Shown: positions 38,348-47,111 of the stretch, piece after piece
How the letters are laid out: every line of letters starts with the position of its first letter
Numbering within the stretch: position 1 is the stretch's first letter
From: Burkholderiaceae bacterium
GTDB lineage: Bacteria > Pseudomonadota > Gammaproteobacteria > Burkholderiales > Burkholderiaceae_E
Reading direction: 5' to 3'
Assembly (NCBI GenBank): GCA_027493945.1
Contig: JAOSJU010000001.1
Location: forward strand, 2,533,658-2,597,657
DNA length: 64,000 nt
Notes under the pieces: model-generated
The model's database searches: none
What the model saw: only the letters and a program-made list of their open reading frames with translations
Told to the model about the DNA's origin: nothing
Made by a program: the position numbers and the translations under genes

Positions 38348-39006
38348 CGCGTGCTTTCGAGGGAGGCGGCCAGCTGCCGGCCGAAACGCGCCGCGAGGTC
38401 GGCAATGTCGACGTCGCCGACGCGGCTGCGAAGGTCGGTGACCGCCAGCCCCGGATAGCCGCAGGGGTCGATCCGGGAGAACGGTTCGAGATCCATCGCC
38501 ACGTTCAACGCTACACCATGGTAGCTGCAGCCGCGGGAGATCCTGATTCCGAGTGAGGCGATCTTGGCGCCGGCGCTGCCGTCGACATCGGCGACATAGA
38601 CGCCCGGGGCGCCCGCCCGGCGGGTGGCGGCCACCCCGCAGGCGTCCAGCACCGCGATTGTCGCTTTCTCGATCGCAGCCACGAAGTCGCGAACCGAAAG
38701 TCCACGCCGGCGCAGGTCGACGAGCAAGTAAGCCACCACTTGCCCAGGGCCGTGATAGGTGACCTGTCCGCCGCGCTCGGTGCGCACTACCGGGATGTCG
38801 CCGGGGGCGTGCAGATGCTCGGGCCGCGATGCATGGCCCAGCGTGAACACCGGGGGGTGCTCGACCAGCCAGATCTCGTCGCGGGTCTCGGGCCGGCGAC
38901 CCAGCGTGAACGCCTGCATCTCCTGGACGGTGGGCAGGTAGGGGCGCTGCCGCAGCGGCCTGAGCTTCGGAGCGGGGGGCGCTCCGATCCGGGACGCCGC
39001 GTTCAC
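38344..39006 (-). CDS. lipB: octanoyltransferase LipB
   Basis: 220 residues with a GTG start overlapping the ybeD stop (GTGA). Motifs: [38 protein letters not shown] (Lys and the acyl-carrying Cys) and [18 protein letters not shown]. Transfers octanoate from ACP to lipoyl domains, the step before LipA. The N-terminal ~25 residues are less conserved and Pro/Arg-rich. Confidence 0.95.
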   Translation of the reverse strand: MNAASRIGAPPAPKLRPLRQRPYLPTVQEMQAFTLGRRPETRDEIWLVEHPPVFTLGHASRPEHLHAPGDIPVVRTERGGQVTYHGPGQVVAYLLVDLRRRGLSVRDFVAAIEKATIAVLDACGVAATRRAGAPGVYVADVDGSAGAKIASLGIRISRGCSYHGVALNVAMDLEPFSRIDPCGYPGLAVTDLRSRVGDVDIADLAARFGRQLAASLESTR

Positions 39007-39298
39007 AGCACGACGCTCACCAGCGGGTGCGCGGCCAGCGCGCGGTACAGCCGCTCGAGCTGCTCGCGCGACTCCGGTGCACCGTCACGGTGACGCTCAG
39101 GTAATTGCCCCGGCTCGATGCGCGGAACTCCATCGTCGCCGGATCGAACTCCGGCACGTGCCCGGCGACCGTCGCGGCGATCGATTGTGCGAACCCGTCG
39201 ACGCGCCGCCCCATCACCTTCAGCGGAAAGTCGACCGGGAACTCGAGCAGGCGCTCGAGCCGGTCGAATGCGGCGCCGAGCTCGCCCGGACCGCTCAT
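39003..39298 (-). CDS. ybeD: YbeD/DUF493 family protein, frameshifted
   Basis: 98 residues after correction. [16 protein letters not shown] and [16 protein letters not shown] are the conserved core. The frame breaks near 39084; the other frame supplies [19 protein letters not shown] and the stop at 39003. One missing base explains it. ATG 39298 overlaps the dat stop. Small ACT-like fold, proposed regulator next to lipB in many proteobacteria. Confidence 0.88.
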
Positions 39299-40152
39299 GG
39301 GCTTGCCTGGCGGGCCTTGGCCTGCTGGTAGGCCGCGTGCAGTTTCGCGAACACCGGACCGGGCCGGCCGTCGCCCACGGGCCGGCCGTCGAGGCGGGTG
39401 ATCGGCAGGACTTCCTTCGTGGCCGAACTGAGGATCAGCTCGTCGGCCACCTGCACCTCCTCGCGCAGCACGCGGCGCAGCTGCAGCGGGATCCCTGCGC
39501 CTTCGCACAGCTCGTGGATCAGCCCGTAGCGCACGCCTTCGAGGACCAGATTGTCGGCCGGCGGGCCGCAGAGCCGCCCGCCGCGCACCACCCAGATGTT
39601 GCTCGCCGACCCCTCGGTCAGGAACCCGTCGCGGAACATCACGCACTCGGCCGCGCCTGCGCGAACGGCCGCCTCGCGCGCCAGCACGTTGCCGAGCAGC
39701 GAGGTCGACTTGATGTCGCAGTGCAGCCAGCGCTCGTCGGGCAGCGAGACCGCCGCCACGCCGCGCTGGATCTGCTCGGCCGCGGGCAGCACCAGCTGGC
39801 TCGACATCGCGAACACGGTAGGCCGCACCGCCGGCCGCGGGAACGCGTGATCGCGGCGCGCGACCCCGCGCGTGACCTGCATGTAGACGAACTGGTCGGC
39901 CCACGGGTGCCGCGAGACCGGGTCGGCGACCAGCCTGGTCCAGCCTGCCTCGTCGTGCGGGTTGTCGATGCCGACGGCCGCGAGGCTGCGCTTCAGGCGC
40001 GCGAGGTGCTGCGACCAGCGGAACGGGCGCCCGCCGTAGACCGGGACGACCTCGTAGATGCCGTCGCCGAAGATGAAGCCGCGATCGAGTACCGGCACGC
40101 GGGCCTCCTCGATGGGCATGAACTCGCCATTCAGGTACGCAATCTGCGTCAT
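39295..40152 (-). CDS. dat: D-amino acid aminotransferase (class IV PLP aminotransferase)
   Basis: 285 residues. Fold type IV markers: VPVLDRGFIFGDGIYEVVPV at the N-terminus, PLP lysine in HCDIKSTSLLGNVLA, and LTEGSASNIWVV. Length and neighbourhood (dacC, ybeD) match betaproteobacterial D-alanine aminotransferase, which makes D-amino acids for cell wall; a branched-chain aminotransferase-like specificity cannot be excluded. Confidence 0.9.
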   Translation of the reverse strand: MTQIAYLNGEFMPIEEARVPVLDRGFIFGDGIYEVVPVYGGRPFRWSQHLARLKRSLAAVGIDNPHDEAGWTRLVADPVSRHPWADQFVYMQVTRGVARRDHAFPRPAVRPTVFAMSSQLVLPAAEQIQRGVAAVSLPDERWLHCDIKSTSLLGNVLAREAAVRAGAAECVMFRDGFLTEGSASNIWVVRGGRLCGPPADNLVLEGVRYGLIHELCEGAGIPLQLRRVLREEVQVADELILSSATKEVLPITRLDGRPVGDGRPGPVFAKLHAAYQQAKARQASP

Positions 40153-40168
40153 CCTCGTCTCCGCAGGC

Positions 40169-41332
40169 TCACTTCGAGAGCATCATTCTCAGGCCGTCCC
40201 AGGTGCGAGCGAACCAGCCCGCCGGCTCGATCGCGGCGAGCGCGAGCAGCGGCCGCTCGACCAGCACCTTGTCGTCGATCTTCACGCGCAGCGTGCCGAT
40301 GCGCTGTCCCTGCGCGATCGGCGCCACCAGCGGCTGGACGCGCTCGATTTCGGCCTTCACCTTGTCGGCCTGGCCGCGCGGCACGGTGACCACGAGGTCG
40401 GTGTCGAAGCCGCCCGCGACCGCGTCGACCGTGCCCTTCCAGACCTGGTAGCTCCCCGCCGGCTGGCCCTTCGCGTAGACGCGCACCGCGTCGAAGTTCT
40501 GGAAGCCGTAGTTCAGCAGCTTCTGCGACTCGATCGCGCGCGACGCCTCCGAATTCGCGCCGATCACCACCGAAACCAGCCGCCGGTCGCCGTCGAGCCC
40601 GGACTGCTTGCGGTGCGCCGAAGCAATCAGGCAGTAGCCGGCCGCCTCGGTGTGCCCGGTCTTCATGCCGTCGACGCTCGGGTCCACCGCGAGCAGGCGG
40701 TTGCGGTTGGGCTGGCGGATGTTGTTGTAGGTGTATTCGCGCTTCGAGTAGAGCGGGTAGTACTCGGGAAAGTCGACGATCAGCCGGGCCGCCAGCGTCG
40801 CCATGTCGCGGGCCGTGCTGTAGTGCTCGGGATCGGGCAGCCCCGTCGCATTGCGGAACTGCGTGCTGCGCAGCCCGAGCCGCTGCGCTTCGCGGTTCAT
40901 CTGCTGCGCGAAGGTTTCCTCGGTGCCGGCGAGCGCTTCGGCCAGCACGATCGACGCATCGTTGCCCGACTGCACGATCATGCCGTTGAGCAACTGCTCG
41001 ACGGTCGCGGGCTCGCGCGGATCGACGAACATGCGCGAGCCGCCGGCCTTGTAGGCCGCCTGCGACACCGCCGGGCGCTGGTCGGCGGCGAGCCGCTTCT
41101 CCTTCAGCGCGGCGAACGCGAGATAGGCGGTCATCACCTTGGTGAGCGAGGCCGGCTCGATCTTCATGTCCGGCTCGTGCGCGGCAAGCACCTGGCCGGA
41201 GCTTGCGTCGAGCAGCAGCCAGGAGCGCGCGGCGATCGCCGGCGGGGCGACCTGTGACAGTGCCTCCTGCGGCGCAACGAACGGCAACAGGGTGAGAACG
41301 AGGAGCAGGCTGCGGAGCGTGGATCGGAGCAT
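40169..41332 (-). CDS. dacC: D-alanyl-D-alanine carboxypeptidase (PBP5/6 family)
   Basis: 387 residues from ATG 41332, chosen because it begins the signal peptide (MLRSTLRSLLLVLTLLPFVA). Active-site motifs ASLTKVMTAY (SxxK), QSGNDAS (SxN) and GMKTGHT (KTG). The C-terminal PBP5-type domain ends in an amphipathic helix (WFARTWDGLRMMLSK) for inner-membrane attachment. Trims the terminal D-Ala of peptidoglycan pentapeptides. First gene of the cell wall/lipoate cluster. Confidence 0.95.
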   Translation of the reverse strand: MLRSTLRSLLLVLTLLPFVAPQEALSQVAPPAIAARSWLLLDASSGQVLAAHEPDMKIEPASLTKVMTAYLAFAALKEKRLAADQRPAVSQAAYKAGGSRMFVDPREPATVEQLLNGMIVQSGNDASIVLAEALAGTEETFAQQMNREAQRLGLRSTQFRNATGLPDPEHYSTARDMATLAARLIVDFPEYYPLYSKREYTYNNIRQPNRNRLLAVDPSVDGMKTGHTEAAGYCLIASAHRKQSGLDGDRRLVSVVIGANSEASRAIESQKLLNYGFQNFDAVRVYAKGQPAGSYQVWKGTVDAVAGGFDTDLVVTVPRGQADKVKAEIERVQPLVAPIAQGQRIGTLRVKIDDKVLVERPLLALAAIEPAGWFARTWDGLRMMLSK

Positions 41333-41473
41333 CGGTGATCTCGTGGCAGGCGCAGCACCGACACGTCGCGATCGGCGGCGCGCGGCCCGCGCCACGGCGC
41401 GCGCGGGGAATGACGGAAGGCCCGAATTATAGGACGCGCGACGAACGAACCACGTCGGCGGCGCCCCTGCCCG

Positions 41474-41980
41474 TCAGTGCGGACCTCGTGCCTGCTCGAA
41501 CACCGGGCGCACTGCGGCGACGATGCGCCGCGCCGCGGCTTCGCCGCTGCGAAAGTAGACGACATCGACCGCCTCGCGCAGCACCCGGCGCAGGACCTCC
41601 ATGTTGACGCTGTCGGCCACGCGCGCTTCCCAGACGTGGCCTGAGGCGCCGAGTTCGGCGCCGAACAGGCCGTGGAGCCCACGCTTGGCCTGGTCCAGCA
41701 GCACCTGCTCGGCGCTGGCGCGCGCGCGACGCTCGGCCTCGCTCGGCTCGTCGGCCAGCCCGGCCACCTCGACCAGATGCTGGCCTTCGAGTTCGGCCAG
41801 GCTCGGGCCGAGCTCGCCGGAGCGGGCGAACAGCCCGAGGTCGCCGACGCAGCGTTGGCTGTCGATCGCCGCCAGGATGCGCCGCGCGCCCGGGGTCAGT
41901 TCGCGTCGCGGCTCGCTCGCCTCGTCGTGCCCGTCGGCGGTGCGCGCGTAGACCAGGCGCGGATCGGGCTCGGCGCTCAT
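41474..41980 (-). CDS. hypothetical protein, diverged paralogue of the upstream gene
   Basis: 168 residues. The N-terminal half reads as a small winged-helix-like unit (LTPGARRILAAIDSQRCVGD ... LAELEGQHLVEVAG); the C-terminal half is helical (VNMEVLRRVLREAVDVVYF). The order of elements and the LxELExxxLVxV motif parallel the next gene upstream (41988-42488), suggesting an old duplication. No catalytic motif, signal peptide or membrane segment was seen. It is probably cytoplasmic and could be a DNA- or protein-binding regulator. Real coding is likely from length, codon usage and tight spacing (7 nt). Confidence 0.7.
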   Translation of the reverse strand: MSAEPDPRLVYARTADGHDEASEPRRELTPGARRILAAIDSQRCVGDLGLFARSGELGPSLAELEGQHLVEVAGLADEPSEAERRARASAEQVLLDQAKRGLHGLFGAELGASGHVWEARVADSVNMEVLRRVLREAVDVVYFRSGEAAARRIVAAVRPVFEQARGPH

Positions 41981-41987
41981 CCCCGCG

Positions 41988-42488
41988 TCAGACCGCGCCG
42001 CAACGTTGCAGGAAGTCGTCGATCCCGGCGCGGCCGCGGCAGGCCTCGACAACCGACAGCACCGCGGGAAGCAGTGCACGCAGTTCGTCGATCGTGTGCG
42101 TGCGCTCGATGCGGATTGCCAGGTCGTCGCCGTTCGGGCCGATGGTGTCGAGCAGCGCCCGCGTCACGCGAGTGCGCAGTGCACGCAATTCCTCGCCGCC
42201 GGCGGCCGGCGCGGCTGCCGGCCCGGAGGCGGCCGCCGCGACCCCGTCCGCCTGCGGGCTGCCGGCGTCGAAGGGGCGCGCGACGAATCCGCCCTGTTCG
42301 AGCTGCGCCAGCTGGTCGCCGAATTCGGGGCCGGGCAGCATGCGCGACAGCTCGGCGATGTCGCGCCTGCCGTCGACCAGGATCAGCAACTGCCGCAGGC
42401 GCGGCCCCAGGCCGTGGCGGCGGGTGCGCAACTCGTCGGCGCCCTTGCCGGTCTTCTGGAACACGTCGTGCGCCGCAATCTCCATCAT
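41988..42488 (-). CDS. hypothetical winged-helix-like protein
   Basis: 166 residues (MMEIAAHDVFQKTGKGADEL). Conserved-looking core RRHGLGPRLRQLLILVDGRR followed by IAELSRMLP and LAQLEQGGFV, a helix-turn-helix pattern with a wing; a Gly/Ala/Pro linker then leads to a helical C-terminal region (LRALRTRVTRALLDTIGP). Its ATG overlaps the stop of the hydrolase gene (ATGA). The family appears common in betaproteobacteria but I know no function for it. A GGGGGAC ribosome site lies upstream. Confidence 0.75.
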   Translation of the reverse strand: MMEIAAHDVFQKTGKGADELRTRRHGLGPRLRQLLILVDGRRDIAELSRMLPGPEFGDQLAQLEQGGFVARPFDAGSPQADGVAAAASGPAAAPAAGGEELRALRTRVTRALLDTIGPNGDDLAIRIERTHTIDELRALLPAVLSVVEACRGRAGIDDFLQRCGAV

Positions 42489-43180
42489 GATCGTCCCCCT
42501 GGCGCAGGCGTCCCGGACGCCGGGTCGCCGCCTCTCGAGGCGGGCGCGCCGAACGCGTCGAGCACGATGCGCTCGAGCAAGGTCAGTTTACGATGGAAGA
42601 AATGATCGGCGCCGGGCAGGACGACGACCGGCAGTTCCTGCCGACGAGCCCAGTCGAAGACCGCCTGCAACGGCACCGTGTCGTCGACTTCGCCGTGCAC
42701 GACCAGCGTGTCGGCCGGCACGGGGCCGACCTCGAAGCGCGACACCGCGGTGCCTACCAGCACCAGGCGGTCGGCGGGCTGGCCAAGCTCGCGCAACCGT
42801 GCCGCGACCCGCGTCTGCACGTAGCTGCCGAACGAGAATCCGGCGAGCACCAGCCGTGGCCGTGCCACGCCGATCGAGGCGGCGTGCTCGCGCGCGTGCG
42901 CCACCACCGCGAGCAGGTCGTCGGTCTCCCCGATGCCGTCGTCGTGAGCGCCCGCCGATTCGCCGACGCCGCGGAAGTTCGGGCGCCAGCAGACGTAGCC
43001 CAGCGCCACCATCGCACGGGCGAGGGTCTGGACCACCTTGTTGTCGCGCGTGCCGCCAAACAGCGGATGCGGATGGGCAATGACCGCGAAGCCGACAGGT
43101 GGGCCCGACGGAAGGTCCAGCGCCAGGTCGATCGCGCCGGCCGGACCGTCGGTCAGGAGGGCCCGGGTGCCGGAGTTCAT
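42485..43180 (-). CDS. alpha/beta hydrolase
   Basis: 231 residues. HPHPLFGG near the N-terminus, nucleophile elbow LAGFSFGSYVQ (GxSxG), acid region LVVHGEVDDTVP and catalytic His GADHFFH. It matches the small cytoplasmic dienelactone-hydrolase/CocE-like family often annotated only as alpha/beta hydrolase. Start ATG 43180 overlaps the ferredoxin gene stop, so the operon is tightly coupled. Confidence 0.9.
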   Translation of the reverse strand: MNSGTRALLTDGPAGAIDLALDLPSGPPVGFAVIAHPHPLFGGTRDNKVVQTLARAMVALGYVCWRPNFRGVGESAGAHDDGIGETDDLLAVVAHAREHAASIGVARPRLVLAGFSFGSYVQTRVAARLRELGQPADRLVLVGTAVSRFEVGPVPADTLVVHGEVDDTVPLQAVFDWARRQELPVVVLPGADHFFHRKLTLLERIVLDAFGAPASRGGDPASGTPAPGGRS

Positions 43181-43491
43181 TCGAGCCGCAGTCGCGCGAC
43201 CGGCCGTCCGTCTCGAAGGTGGGACTCGACGATCTCGTCGATGTCGCCGCGGTCGACGTAGGTGTACCAGACCGCATCGGGATAGACCACGGCGACCGGG
43301 CCTTCGTCGCAGCGATCGAGGCAGCCGGCCTTGTTGACACGAACCTTGCCCCGTCCGGCCAGCCCGAGCGCCTTGACGCGTTCCTTCGCGTAGGCCTGCA
43401 ACGACTCGGCGCCGTGCTCGGCGCAGCACGGCCGGCCGTCGTCGCGGCGGTTCACGCAGAAGAAGATGTGGCGCTCGTAGTAGCTGCTCAT
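43177..43491 (-). CDS. (2Fe-2S) ferredoxin-like protein
   Basis: 104 residues. Thioredoxin-like 2Fe-2S fold: HIFFCVNRRDDGRPCCAEHG supplies the first cysteines and NKAGCLDRCDEGP the last two. Small cytoplasmic electron carrier; partner unknown. Start 43491 is chosen because the family begins with SYYxRHIFFC; the 927-residue ORF in the track is a read-through artefact spanning VanZ and beyond. Followed by the hydrolase with a 4-nt overlap. Confidence 0.88.
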   Translation of the reverse strand: MSSYYERHIFFCVNRRDDGRPCCAEHGAESLQAYAKERVKALGLAGRGKVRVNKAGCLDRCDEGPVAVVYPDAVWYTYVDRGDIDEIVESHLRDGRPVARLRLE

Positions 43492-43499
43492 GCGGTCGA

Positions 43500-44633
43500 T
43501 TATAGACCGCGCCTCGCGCGCGTCCGCAGCCGCCAGGCACACCACGCGATGGCCGCGAACGGCCAGGCGCTCGCCAGCGCGCGCAGCAGCCCGTGGAAGT
43601 TCGTCCACGCGCCTCCGCCCCAGCTCATGCGCATCGACAGGTAGTACGCGTTCGGCGGCGCGAGATTGAACAGCAGCGTCGCGGCCGCGAGCGCGGCGAT
43701 CGCCATCCAGAGGCGCGCGCGACGCCCGACCCATCCGAGCAGCAGCAGCGCCACGACGCCCGCGAGCAGCCCGCCCTGCGCGCCCGCGTTGAGCCATGCC
43801 AGCGCGTTGGCCTGGCCGAGGTACGCGGCCGATGCGGCCGACTTGATCGCGAATGCCGCGACGATCGGCGCCGCTACCGCAGCCGCGGCGCCGCGCGCGC
43901 CCGCGCGCAACAGGTCGTGCGCCATGAGCCCGATCGCCAGCACCGTCATCGAAACACCCGCGGCTTCGGCGAATGGCTCGAGTTCGTGAGGCAGCAGCCA
44001 TGCGGACAGCCACGGGTGCGTGGGTTCGCCGGGCGTCGTCACTTCCAGCGACATCAGGTCGCCGGTGGCGAACACCAGCGGCTGCGGATAGAGCTGCGCC
44101 ACCAGCCACGCGCACAACAGCAGCAGGCCGGGCGTCGAATGCGGCGCCAGCGGCAGGGTTTCCCGGGCCCACTGTGGCCATTGCTCGACGCGGCGGCGAC
44201 CGATCCAGGCCGCGACCAGCGCGCCGGCCGCGCCGCCGGCGGCGTTCGCGAGCAGGTCCATCCGCGAGGGTACGCGCGCCGGCAGCAGCGCCTGCGCGCA
44301 TTCGAGGGCCAGCGACAGGCCCGCGGCGACGGCGGTGGCGAGCACGGCGGCCAGTCCCATGGACACCGACAGCCGCCGCGCGAGCCAGGCCGACAGCAGC
44401 AGGCCGATCGGCAAATAGGCGGCGACGTTGACCGCCACGTCGAAGCCGGTCCACCAGCGCGGCCAGGGCTCCGAGAGGAACGAGAACATCCAGCGGCCGG
44501 GCGTGCGCCAGCCCGACCACGGGTAGAGCGTGGCATAGACGACCGCGGCGAGCCAGGCGGCCAGCCACGCGCCGGTGGCCGCGCCCTGCGGTCCGGCTGC
44601 GGAAATCGGCGACTGGGTGGGGAGGCGCGGCAC
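43500..44633 (-). CDS. VanZ-family membrane protein
   Basis: 377 residues with about eight hydrophobic segments. The VanZ-like N-terminal region (WLAAVVYATLYPWSGW, FDVAVNVAAYLPIGLLLSAW, and SRMDLLANAAGGAAGAL) matches the family; the C-terminal half adds more helices. Relation to teicoplanin resistance is by name only. 8 nt upstream of the ferredoxin-like gene. Confidence 0.85.
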   Translation of the reverse strand: MPRLPTQSPISAAGPQGAATGAWLAAWLAAVVYATLYPWSGWRTPGRWMFSFLSEPWPRWWTGFDVAVNVAAYLPIGLLLSAWLARRLSVSMGLAAVLATAVAAGLSLALECAQALLPARVPSRMDLLANAAGGAAGALVAAWIGRRRVEQWPQWARETLPLAPHSTPGLLLLCAWLVAQLYPQPLVFATGDLMSLEVTTPGEPTHPWLSAWLLPHELEPFAEAAGVSMTVLAIGLMAHDLLRAGARGAAAAVAAPIVAAFAIKSAASAAYLGQANALAWLNAGAQGGLLAGVVALLLLGWVGRRARLWMAIAALAAATLLFNLAPPNAYYLSMRMSWGGGAWTNFHGLLRALASAWPFAAIAWCAWRLRTRARRGL

Positions 44634-44720
44634 CGCTCAAGCTTAACGGCTGGGAGTGCGTCGGAGTGCAATTGCGGGCCCGACCCGGCTCCGACGGATT
44701 CCCCAGTGGCGGGCTCGGGC

Positions 44721-44726
44721 TATGAT
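44721..44726 (+). promoter_or_regulatory. -10 element (TATGAT) of birA
   Basis: TATGAT ends 8 nt before the birA ATG at 44735, again placing the transcript start at the start codon. No clear -35 element. Confidence 0.4.
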
Positions 44727-44734
44727 CGGTTGTC

Positions 44735-45553
44735 ATGAGCCTGCTCGACGCCGAAGCCATCCGCCAAGCCGCGGCCCTCGAAGGCCTGCGCATCGAGACG
44801 GTCGACGAGATCGGATCGACGAACCAGGCGCTGATGGACGCCCCGCCGGGAACACAGCCCGCGCCGGCGCGGCTGCTCGCCGCCGCGCGCCAGACGGCAG
44901 GGCGGGGCCGGCGCGGGCGTGCCTGGCTAAGCCCCGAGGGCCGCTCGGTCGCCTTCTCGATTGCCGTCGAGCGCCGCGTGCGCGCGCAAATGCCGCCGGC
45001 GGCAATTTCGCTCGCGGTGGGTGCCGCCGCGGCGGCGGCGCTCGCGTGCTGGGCTCCCGATATTCGCCTGAAGTGGCCAAACGACCTGTTGCGCGAGCGC
45101 CGCAAGCTCGGCGGCATCCTGGTCGAATGCCGGCGCGGCCTGCCCGAGGCCGGTGCCGACGGCAGCGCCACCGAGCGGATCGTGGTCGGCATCGGCCTGA
45201 ACCTGCTCGCGCCGCCGCCGGACTCGATCGGGCAGCCGGCCTGCGGCCTGTTCGACGGCGAGGCGCCGCCGGTGCGCGCGGCCGAAACGGTCATCGGCGC
45301 GCTCGCCGCGGCGACAGTGCCGGCGGTGCAGCGCTTTCTTGCCGAGGGACTCGGACCGTTCGTGCAGGCGTGGCGCCGGCTCGATGCGCTCGCCGGCGAA
45401 GAGGTGGCGCTGCTCGACGGCGATCGCATCGTCGCCGCCGGGCGTTCGCTCGGCCTCGACGCCAGCGGCGGCCTGCGCGTGCAGCTGGCCGACGGCATTC
45501 GGGTCGTGCACAGCGGCGAGGTGTCGCTGCGCCCGGTCGCCGCATTGCGCTGA
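44735..45553 (+). CDS. birA: biotin--[acetyl-CoA-carboxylase] ligase
   Basis: 272 residues. Biotin-binding motif GRGRRGRAWLSPEG, KWPNDLL, GGILVECR and VGIGLNL, with the C-terminal SH3-like domain (IVAAGRSLGLDASGGLRVQL). No N-terminal helix-turn-helix, so it is a ligase without the repressor function of E. coli BirA. In many Burkholderiales coaX follows; here a SPOR gene comes directly after. Confidence 0.93.
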   Translation: MSLLDAEAIRQAAALEGLRIETVDEIGSTNQALMDAPPGTQPAPARLLAAARQTAGRGRRGRAWLSPEGRSVAFSIAVERRVRAQMPPAAISLAVGAAAAAALACWAPDIRLKWPNDLLRERRKLGGILVECRRGLPEAGADGSATERIVVGIGLNLLAPPPDSIGQPACGLFDGEAPPVRAAETVIGALAAATVPAVQRFLAEGLGPFVQAWRRLDALAGEEVALLDGDRIVAAGRSLGLDASGGLRVQLADGIRVVHSGEVSLRPVAALR

Positions 45554-45567
45554 CGCGGCCTGCCCCG

Positions 45568-46417
45568 ATGCGCTGGCTGCTGGCATTGCTGGTCCTGGCG
45601 AACCTGTTCACCTTTGCACTGTTCCAGGGGTGGCTGTCGCCGTGGATCCGCGGCGACCGCGAGCCGCAGAGGGTTGCCGAACAGCGCAGCCCCGATCGGC
45701 TGCGGGTCGTGCCGCTGGAGCGGCTCGGCCCGGCGCAGGCGCGCGTGCCGGGGACCCCCGCAGGCGCGTCGGGCACATCGTCGGTCGTCGAGCCGGCGCC
45801 GGCGTTTCCGCAGTCCCCGTCCGCGCCGCAGCCGCCATCCGTGCCGCAGCCGCTCTCCCCCGCCGCAGCCTGGCGCTGCGCCGCAACCCGGCCCCGGGCT
45901 GCCGCAGGGCCCGGGCGCCGCGGCGGGGCGCATCTCGAGCCCGTTCGCGCCGGGCGTCACTGCGCTGCCCGCCGAGGTCTGTGTCGCGTTCGCCGCGCTC
46001 GACGAGCAGCGCGCCGGGAGGCTGCGCGAGGCGCTGCAGGCCGCCGGCGCGCGTGTCGTCTCGACCCGGGTCGAACAGCCTTCCGGCTACCTCGTCTACG
46101 TGCCGCCCCCGCCCACCCGCGCCGACGCGCAACAGCGGCTCGCCGCGCTGCGCGCGGCCGGCCAGGCCGACGTCTTCGTGGTGCAGGACGGCCCGCTGCG
46201 GCTTGCGATCTCGGTCGGGTTGTTCCGCTCGGAGGAGACTGCACGCGCGCTGGTAACGCGGCTGCAGCAGCGGGGCGAGACCGGCCTGCAGATCGCGCCC
46301 CACGGCCCGGTCAGTGTGCGGATACGCCTGCAGGCGCACTGGCCCGACGCCGCGTCGGCGGCGGCGGCCGGGCCGATCGGCAGCCGCTTCGATGCGGCGC
46401 CGCGCGACTGCGACTGA
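45568..46417 (+). CDS. SPOR-like membrane protein, frameshifted at a C run
   Basis: About 282 residues. One N-terminal membrane segment (MRWLLALLVLANLFTFALFQ), then a Pro-rich linker. The frame breaks at the C5 run 45857-45861: the next frame continues the linker (PPPQPGAAPQPGPGLPQ) into a C-terminal domain (EVCVAFAALDEQRAGRLREA ... LAISVGLFRSEETARALV) like the SPOR-related proteins found beside birA/coaX. One extra base explains it. Probable periplasmic peptidoglycan-associated protein. Confidence 0.82.
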
Positions 46418-46471
46418 CCGCGAAGGCGGCCCGGGCCGCGGGACCGGACTCGATCCGGCGTCGGCCGGCTC

Positions 46472-46975
46472 TCAGGCCGTGCGGTCTGCGCCGGCGCGGA
46501 TGCGTTCGACCAGGTCGGTGGTCGATCGCTGGACGCGAAACGGGATCGCGTGCACGGAACCGCCCCAGCCGCGCACTTCCCGCGCGCCGACGATCTGCTC
46601 GAGCGGCCAGTCGCCGCCCTTCACCAGCACGTCGGGTCGCAACGCGACGATCAGCTCGAGCGGCGTGTCGGCCTCGAACCAGGTGACCAGCGTCGTCGAT
46701 TCGAGGGCCGCCACGACCGCGAGCCGGTCGGCCAGCGGATTGAGCGGACGGTCGGGGCCCTTGCCCAGACGCTTGACCGAGCCGTCGCTGTTCAGCGCGA
46801 CCACCAGCGAGGCGCCGAGCGCGCGCGCCTCGGCCAGGCAGGTGACGTGCCCGCGATGCAGCAGGTCGAACACGCCGTTGGTGAAGACCATCGGGCGCGG
46901 CAACTGCCCGGCGTACGCCGCGGCGTGCGCAGGGTCGATGATCTTGTGCTCGAAGCCGACCAGTGCGTTGCTCAC
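46472..46975 (-). CDS. rfaE2: D-glycero-beta-D-manno-heptose 1-phosphate adenylyltransferase
   Basis: 167 residues. Cytidylyltransferase-type nucleotide motif FTNGVFDLLHRGHV (HxGH equivalent), LNSDGSVKRLGKGPDRPL and the RSTTDLVERI C-terminus. Single-domain RfaE2 (HldE C-terminal equivalent), activating heptose 1-phosphate with ATP for LPS core synthesis. Works in the same pathway as GmhA, also in this window. Confidence 0.95.
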   Translation of the reverse strand: MSNALVGFEHKIIDPAHAAAYAGQLPRPMVFTNGVFDLLHRGHVTCLAEARALGASLVVALNSDGSVKRLGKGPDRPLNPLADRLAVVAALESTTLVTWFEADTPLELIVALRPDVLVKGGDWPLEQIVGAREVRGWGGSVHAIPFRVQRSTTDLVERIRAGADRTA

Positions 46976-46998
46976 CCGGACATTGCCTCGCGAGCCGG

Positions 46999-47017
46999 CG
47001 GGGCCCGACGGGCCCCG
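46999..47017. other. perfect 8-bp hairpin in the FIST-rfaE2 spacer
   Basis: CGGGGCCC-GAC-GGGCCCCG forms a perfect 8-bp stem with a 3-nt loop between two minus-strand genes. Without a T-run it is not a classical intrinsic terminator, but it may act as a transcription barrier or RNA stabiliser. Confidence 0.4.
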
Positions 47018-47111
47018 ATCACCCCGATTCTAGCAACGCGGGTCGCCGACCCGACCGGCACCCTGCCCGGTGCCTCGTCGCGCCGACGAACGGCGGCGCC
47101 GCGCGGCGCGA

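Noticed and set aside
43177-45960. 927-residue minus-strand ORF ending in the ferredoxin-like protein
   Set aside because: The long N-terminal part is antisense to birA and SPOR and out of frame with VanZ; only the last 104 residues match a family.
46999-47017. Intrinsic terminator downstream of FIST
   Set aside because: The stem is perfect but no T-run follows on either strand, so it is listed only as a hairpin.
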